From positions 62,001 to 126,000 of the forward strand of contig NZ_JAVDYJ010000001.1 of assembly GCF_031458395.1 (NCBI RefSeq): a DNA stretch of 64,000 nucleotides. Direction: 5' to 3'. This document shows positions 60,005 to 64,000 of the stretch, in pieces. Below the pieces are notes generated by a model. The model made no database searches. It saw only the letters and a list, made by a program, of their open reading frames with translations, and was not told the origin of the DNA. This DNA comes from Enteractinococcus fodinae. Lineage in GTDB: Bacteria > Actinomycetota > Actinomycetes > Actinomycetales > Micrococcaceae. Positions within the stretch are counted from its first letter, which is position 1. Every line of letters begins with the position of its first letter. Made by a program: the position numbers and the translations under genes.

Positions 60005-60679
60005 CTAGCGGTAACCGAAGACGTCCTCACGGACTTGCTCGAGTTCAAGCTGTGCATCGGCCAGTGTTGCCTTCGCTTTCCGGTAGTCCAGGTCGTCGCC
60101 AGTGAATTCCACGGTGACAGTGACGTTGAAGTCAGCTTTGTTGTCAACATCACGATCGACCACCATGTGTATGAATGGCAACCGGATGTTGTTATCTCTG
60201 GCGTAGAGGTCTGCCTCTTTGGAGATCATGTTTACTTCAACACCATCGCCGTCTCCTTCAACCGCATCCTCGCTAAACGGCCAGAAACCGCCGCTAGCCC
60301 TCTCGAGTTTGTAGGTCACTTTCAGGCCTGGTGCAAGAGCGCCATCAACGGTGTTTCCGTCTTTGTCTTTCAGACGGAGCTTGGCCACCATGTTGTCGCC
60401 TTCGAGGCCTACGCTGACTCCGTATTTAGCCTGGATCTTGTCACCAGGGATAATGCGGAATTTCTCGATATTGTTGATCCTGTGGCCGCGGTCGAAGCTA
60501 CGGTCATAGGAGATATCTCTCCATTCGCTGCTGACCACGCCGACGGCGAGGTTACCGGCAGTGAGCGTAGTGTCACTACCTAATCCCGCGGTGTCGGTCC
60601 AGAGTGCAAAGGTGGAACCACCTAGTACGAGCCCCAGGCCAGCTGCGCCGGCGAGAAAGCCTTTCGTTGTATTTTTCAC
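60005..60679 (-). CDS. Alternate-type signal peptide protein (first substrate, TasA-like)
   Basis: A 224-residue exported protein. The short basic N-terminus MKNTTKGFLAGAAG leads to GLVLGGSTFALWTDTAGLGS, the most typical alternate signal peptide of the three. The mature part has LAVGVVSSEWRDIS, FRIIPGDKIQAKYGVSVGLE and GDNMVAKLRLKDKDG. This shares the 'PGD...GDNMxAKL' plan with the 58712-59356 protein. The GTG start at 60679 follows TAGGAGAG. It sits between the vWA adhesin gene and sipW; spacing (55 bp) suggests one operon. A role as filament or pilus-like subunit is inferred. Confidence 0.78.
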   Translation of the reverse strand: MKNTTKGFLAGAAGLGLVLGGSTFALWTDTAGLGSDTTLTAGNLAVGVVSSEWRDISYDRSFDRGHRINNIEKFRIIPGDKIQAKYGVSVGLEGDNMVAKLRLKDKDGNTVDGALAPGLKVTYKLERASGGFWPFSEDAVEGDGDGVEVNMISKEADLYARDNNIRLPFIHMVVDRDVDNKADFNVTVTVEFTGDDLDYRKAKATLADAQLELEQVREDVFGYR

Positions 60680-60800
60680 TTGTCTCTCCTATATGTGAGC
60701 CCCGGCCGCTGCCGGGATATTGATGGGTGTGTTAGTAATGCAATGTGCTGCGGATATATCGACTTCCGTCCAGTTGAACGAGAGTGTGATGAGTAAAGTA

Positions 60801-62660
60801 TTAAGGTTTCGTGGTGACCTTTCCGGAGGCGGTGCACGTCATGGACTTGCCGACTTCCAGGGTGGTCTTCGGGCACGTGACGGCATCGTCGGGTAGCTGA
60901 TCGTCGACGACTTCGATGTCGCGCAGAGCCGTTTCACCGGTGTTTGTCACCTCATAAGTCCAAGTCACTTGGTGACCGGAGAGTAGGCTGTGGCCCGGTG
61001 CTAAGTTTTTGGCCTCGGACAGGTCCGATGCGTTCGGGGTATCCCAGGCTTGCTTTTTCACCGTCATGCCAGGTTTGAGCGTTTGAGTATTCAAGAACGT
61101 GCATTCGATGCGATCGCCCGGAGTCACCGAGAATTTGGCGGTGGGCGCTTCTACGTCGATGGTGCTGCCGTTGTTGCTGCAAGTGACCTGTTTCAGCGCC
61201 CAGCCCTCAGTCTCCTGCTCGTCGCTGAGAATGCTCTTGAGTGACGCGTCGAGCTGGTCTGGTTTGGTGGAGTCGAACTCAATGGAGTAGGAGACTTTTC
61301 CGTTATCACCGGTCGTCTGTTTGGCATCAGGCCGTACCGTGCCAGCGTCGGTGGTGAGTTCAAATTTCCAACCTGAGCCCCCAGCTACTGCCGAGTCTTG
61401 GTCGTAGGCTTGAGTCTTTTGGGTGACCTCAACGGTTGTTTCGCATTCCACTTGCTGTGCGATCGACTCCAGTAGGCTCTTCAGCTGTCCGTTCCCGATG
61501 GCGTGGTAATCAGCACCCGAGTACGTGGCGTTTCTGGAGAATTCGTTACCGGAGATTGCCCGCAGATTCGCATGATTGCTCGTTCCCACGCCGATGGCCA
61601 GAACGCGCGAGCCCTGGGCTTTCAACGTATTGGCAGCAGTAATCGCTTTCTCGGTCGGCGCGAACCCGGCCGAGCTTTCCGATCCGCCCGTCGCCACCAC
61701 GACGAGGTCATGTCCAGAGCCCGCAGCCTTGCCCAAACCTTGTGCCAGGCTGCTAGCTCCGTCGTAAACGGTCACGGAAGAATTCGTGCCGATCATGGCC
61801 TCTTTCATCGCAGCCGCGGCTGAGGTGCCTGCCGAACCGGTGCGATCCAACACCACGGCGAAATCCGCACCGGGCCGACATGTCAGGTCTGCTCCCGGAT
61901 TATTCCGGGAGTTCTGCCATGCTCCCGTCGAGGCTCGATCAGAACCGGCGGTCATGAAGTCACTGCCCGAGGTGTAGTGCTGTCCAGCTCGAAGCTGTGG
62001 TCCCGTCCGGAATTCGTAGGCTGCCGTGGAGTTGCCGGTCAATCCAAGGGTCTCGTTCATATACCAACCGGAAGGTGCGGAAACTTGTTTGACCCAAAAC
62101 TGTTGATCATAATTTTCGCCGGCTTCGTAATCGTCACTGGAGGCGTGCGTTTCTGGCACGGTAAAAGAACATTTCCCGGCACCATCTGAAACGCAGCTGG
62201 CCCACGCTTCTGGTATCGCTGCCCCAGACTTATTGGCGTTGCCCGTATGCAACTGCAGTTTCACGCCACTTAAACCACCGGCTATACGGACTGTGATAGT
62301 GGCCTCGGTGACGTCCGGGGTGGCTTCTGGGGTTGGTGTAGCTTCAGCGCTTTCAGATGGTGACTCTGAAGGTGCTTCTTCTTCTGTCGGTGAGCTCTCG
62401 GGCGAGGTAGAAGCTTTTGGTTCAGCCGAACGGGCCGATTGTGACGGGCTAGGCGTCACCGGTGCGCTGGACTCTTGGCGCGGTTCCTCCACTGTTGCCG
62501 ACACGGAAGGCTCCGCAGAGCTATCTTCTGGGGTAGCAACCGAGTGGCTCGCACCGGAAAAGTTTGAGAGGAGCAGTGCCGCACTGAATAGCGCAGCGGT
62601 CGCCGTGCGGTAGTGGCGTGTCTTGCCGGCATTACGGATCGTGCCTAAAGAAGTTCGCAC
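60801..62660 (-). CDS. vWA-domain secreted surface protein, apparently C-terminally short
   Basis: A 619-residue exported protein. A signal peptide (~1-42) is followed by a Ser/Pro/Glu/Thr-rich linker (~45-118), a prealbumin-like domain with Cys residues (~118-215), and a von Willebrand A domain (~262-405). The vWA part starts DFAVVLDRTGSAGTS, where DRTGSAG replaces the MIDAS DxSxS, and continues with VVATGGS. Beta-rich domains follow, including a DUF7507/DUF11-like segment with QVTWTYEVTNTGETALRDI. It stops at VGKSMTCTASGKVTTKP, before that domain's usual end, and lacks an LPxTG anchor. It is first gene of the SipW cluster and probably an adhesin. Confidence 0.78.
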   Translation of the reverse strand: MRTSLGTIRNAGKTRHYRTATAALFSAALLLSNFSGASHSVATPEDSSAEPSVSATVEEPRQESSAPVTPSPSQSARSAEPKASTSPESSPTEEEAPSESPSESAEATPTPEATPDVTEATITVRIAGGLSGVKLQLHTGNANKSGAAIPEAWASCVSDGAGKCSFTVPETHASSDDYEAGENYDQQFWVKQVSAPSGWYMNETLGLTGNSTAAYEFRTGPQLRAGQHYTSGSDFMTAGSDRASTGAWQNSRNNPGADLTCRPGADFAVVLDRTGSAGTSAAAAMKEAMIGTNSSVTVYDGASSLAQGLGKAAGSGHDLVVVATGGSESSAGFAPTEKAITAANTLKAQGSRVLAIGVGTSNHANLRAISGNEFSRNATYSGADYHAIGNGQLKSLLESIAQQVECETTVEVTQKTQAYDQDSAVAGGSGWKFELTTDAGTVRPDAKQTTGDNGKVSYSIEFDSTKPDQLDASLKSILSDEQETEGWALKQVTCSNNGSTIDVEAPTAKFSVTPGDRIECTFLNTQTLKPGMTVKKQAWDTPNASDLSEAKNLAPGHSLLSGHQVTWTYEVTNTGETALRDIEVVDDQLPDDAVTCPKTTLEVGKSMTCTASGKVTTKP

Positions 62661-62896
62661 AGCGTACTGTCCTCTCTAGCCGACGGTGTGGTGATGAGCG
62701 GTGGCAAGGTGCTACCCAACAAATTTGCGGGTAGCGTCAACCGGTATGTCAGCTATCTCACAGAGTAGGGAGGCCCAGTGCGGGGAACACTAGCCTTTCA
62801 GATGGTCTTGGCGTTGGGATCGCGTGAGGAACGACCGGTTTTCGGCGAGGTTGTGTGAGGCTTCCGTGGCTTTCCGGCTAGGTTCGCAAACACGAC
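62661..62896. other. Gap upstream of the vWA gene
   Basis: About 235 bp without a gene, carrying the promoter of the vWA/SipW cluster on the minus strand. No operator-like repeat was recognised. Confidence 0.35.
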
Positions 62897-62935
62897 AAAA
62901 AAAGGGGCTGGCCTACCGTGTAGTAGGCCAGCCCC
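62897..62935 (-). terminator. Rho-independent terminator of the LuxR-type gene
   Basis: GGGGCTGGCCTA (62904-62915) pairs perfectly with TAGGCCAGCCCC (62924-62935). On the minus strand the stem is followed by seven T (forward A-run 62897-62903), 23 bp after the regulator stop. Confidence 0.92.
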
Positions 62936-62957
62936 GAGGGTGCGCTGGAGTGCCCGG

Positions 62958-64000
62958 TTACCGACTCCGGGTGAGGTGTTTGAGCACGCGTGGTACTTCA
63001 GCCCGTGAATTCAATTGAAGCTTGCGCAGTATATTGGACACGTGGAAGCGTGCGGTCGATTCTGAGACCACGAGTTGTTTAGCGATCGTCTTATTCGAAT
63101 GCCCCTCCGCCAAGAGTGCAGCAACTTCGCGCTCGCGTTTTGTCATGGCCGCAAAAGCGTTCGTTTGGGCACTACTGTTGCGATCTATTGCTTTTTTGAG
63201 GTGTTGCTCTGCGGTCCGCAGGTAGGCGGTCGCCCCGATCTTTTCCAGGGTGGACACGGCTTCGCGCAGGATGTTCTCGGCGCCTTCGGCGTCTTCGATG
63301 CTGAACAGGAATTCGCCATAGTCGATCGCGGTGAGCGCCCACGCCAGCGGGAAGAGTCGCTGTTTGAGCGCTGATTCGTACAGCTTGCGCGCCGAAGCGT
63401 GATCGTCCTGCGCCTGTGCCATTCGGGCTTCGAGACCATCGAGCGTGCCCCAGTACTCGAACCAGGTCGTGCCGCGTCGTTCGCGCAGTTCCTGGATCAG
63501 GTTGCGCGCATCGTCCAGCGCTCCCAGGGTGATTAGCGCATGTGCTTTATACGTCAAGAAGCCACGTTGGGTATTGCGGAAGGATGCCGCTCGCGGGACT
63601 GAAGCCGCGGTGACTACTCCCATGGCATCATCTTTGACCCGGGCGATTTCGACTTTGGCCATGACCGACAGATCGCGCCCGTAATGTTCCCAGTCGATGT
63701 CACTGGCGCGGCGTGCATGTGCCAGGTACTGTTCGGGGTCTCGCTGACACCTGATGGCCGCGATGGAGGACCGAAGCGCGGCTCCGGTCAAGCGGGCTTC
63801 TAGATCGAGGGCATCGTGGTTGAATTCGTCCAGGATATCGAGAACTTCTTCGGCTTGCTGGTATTTACCCAGCAGCACCAGCACGTGGGCCAGAATGACG
63901 CGAGGCGTGGCAGCGGTCCACGGTTCGCCATGGACACGCTCCAGGATGTCTACGGCCTGGGCTGCGATATCGTGCGCCAGGATAATATCCCCCGTAGCCA
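62958..64000 (-). CDS. LuxR-type transcriptional regulator with TPR-like repeats, 5' truncated
   Basis: The frame is open to the right edge, so at least 347 residues are seen and the N-terminus is missing. The GTG at 63884 is internal. The visible N-terminal part is made of helical pairs (LLGKYQQAEEVLDIL, LGALDDARNLIQELRER, ARKLYESALKQRLF), typical of TPR/MalT-like sensory domains. The C-terminal ~65 residues form a LuxR HTH: MTKREREVAALLAEGHSNKT, then IAKQLVVSESTARFHVSNIL. An N-terminal AAA/STAND ATPase is possible but outside the window. It faces the vWA/SipW cluster from upstream on the same strand, separated by a strong terminator. Confidence 0.85.
   Translation of the reverse strand, partial: ATGDIILAHDIAAQAVDILERVHGEPWTAATPRVILAHVLVLLGKYQQAEEVLDILDEFNHDALDLEARLTGAALRSSIAAIRCQRDPEQYLAHARRASDIDWEHYGRDLSVMAKVEIARVKDDAMGVVTAASVPRAASFRNTQRGFLTYKAHALITLGALDDARNLIQELRERRGTTWFEYWGTLDGLEARMAQAQDDHASARKLYESALKQRLFPLAWALTAIDYGEFLFSIEDAEGAENILREAVSTLEKIGATAYLRTAEQHLKKAIDRNSSAQTNAFAAMTKREREVAALLAEGHSNKTIAKQLVVSESTARFHVSNILRKLQLNSRAEVPRVLKHLTRSR

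Noticed and set aside
1-64000. CRISPR array, rRNA, tRNA or prophage
   Set aside because: No regularly spaced direct repeats, no cloverleaf-like CCA-ended structures in the gaps, and no phage structural genes were recognised by eye.

Overview
The window looks like chromosome from a moderately high-GC actinobacterium, most likely a Micrococcales/Micrococcaceae-type organism. The pointers are a DUF222/13E12 HNH endonuclease, an Ltp/DUF4190 surface protein, SipW-type 'alternate signal peptide' genes, a TPM/PspA pair, and several genes whose start codon lies 6-7 nt after a TANNNT -10 box (leaderless transcripts). The genus is not proven. No rRNA, tRNA, CRISPR array, insertion sequence or prophage was seen. 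Both edges cut genes: a PEBP-family gene on the left and a LuxR-type regulator on the right.

Layout. 1-4.1 kb: PEBP protein, UbiE/MenG-like methyltransferase, ThpR-like RNA cyclic phosphodiesterase, small membrane protein, and an HTH regulator convergent with a flavohaemoglobin (hmp). 4.3-5.5 kb: a lone metQ behind a SAM-I riboswitch. 5.8-10.1 kb: a TetR regulator divergent from etfB-etfA and a membrane cytochrome b carrying a repeated GWQPL-motif tail. 10.2-14.3 kb: membrane proteins, dodecin and an AGCS amino-acid symporter. 14.5-21.8 kb: acyl-CoA ligase, a MobA-like aromatic hydroxylase with a divergent IclR regulator, MpaB-like oxygenase, a membrane protein and aspartate dehydrogenase. 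22-25.9 kb: polysaccharide deacetylase, SDR, M20 amidohydrolase and aldo-keto reductase. 26-29.9 kb: DUF368 lipid-carrier transporter, NUDIX, zincin, small membrane proteins, DUF421 and an FNT channel. 30-33.3 kb: an ATP-sulfurylase homologue with an altered active-site motif, then the DUF222 nuclease. 33.3-38.8 kb: two CMD-domain proteins plus a luciferase-like monooxygenase, divergent from a tripartite tricarboxylate transporter (tctCBA). 39-43.6 kb: a CRP-site-preceded GMC oxidoreductase, and a glutaryl-CoA-dehydrogenase-like enzyme divergent from a class III CoA-transferase. 43.7-45.2 kb: a FitAB-type antitoxin with a broken toxin, and the Ltp protein. 45.3-50.9 kb: a second IclR/MobA module, PoxB-like enzyme and LysR regulator. 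50.9-53.7 kb: TPM-domain protein and PspA. 53.9-58 kb: SAM-I riboswitch, metNIQ and an FMN-dependent monooxygenase. 58-62.7 kb: a SipW signal peptidase with three predicted substrates and a vWA surface protein. 63-64 kb: LuxR-type regulator.

How it fits together. Much of the window is catabolic and redox: two aromatic hydroxylase modules, acyl-CoA ligase, acyl-CoA dehydrogenase and CoA-transferase generate acyl-CoAs whose electrons can enter EtfBA. The cytochrome b beside etfBA is a candidate route to quinone. A second theme is sulfur and methionine supply under SAM-riboswitch control. The two riboswitch copies share near-identical cores and a covarying P1 stem; one drives a complete transporter, the other a lone binding protein with a short reading frame exactly where metN would start. 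A third theme is the cell envelope: SipW-dependent secreted proteins, a vWA adhesin, TPM/PspA and DUF368.
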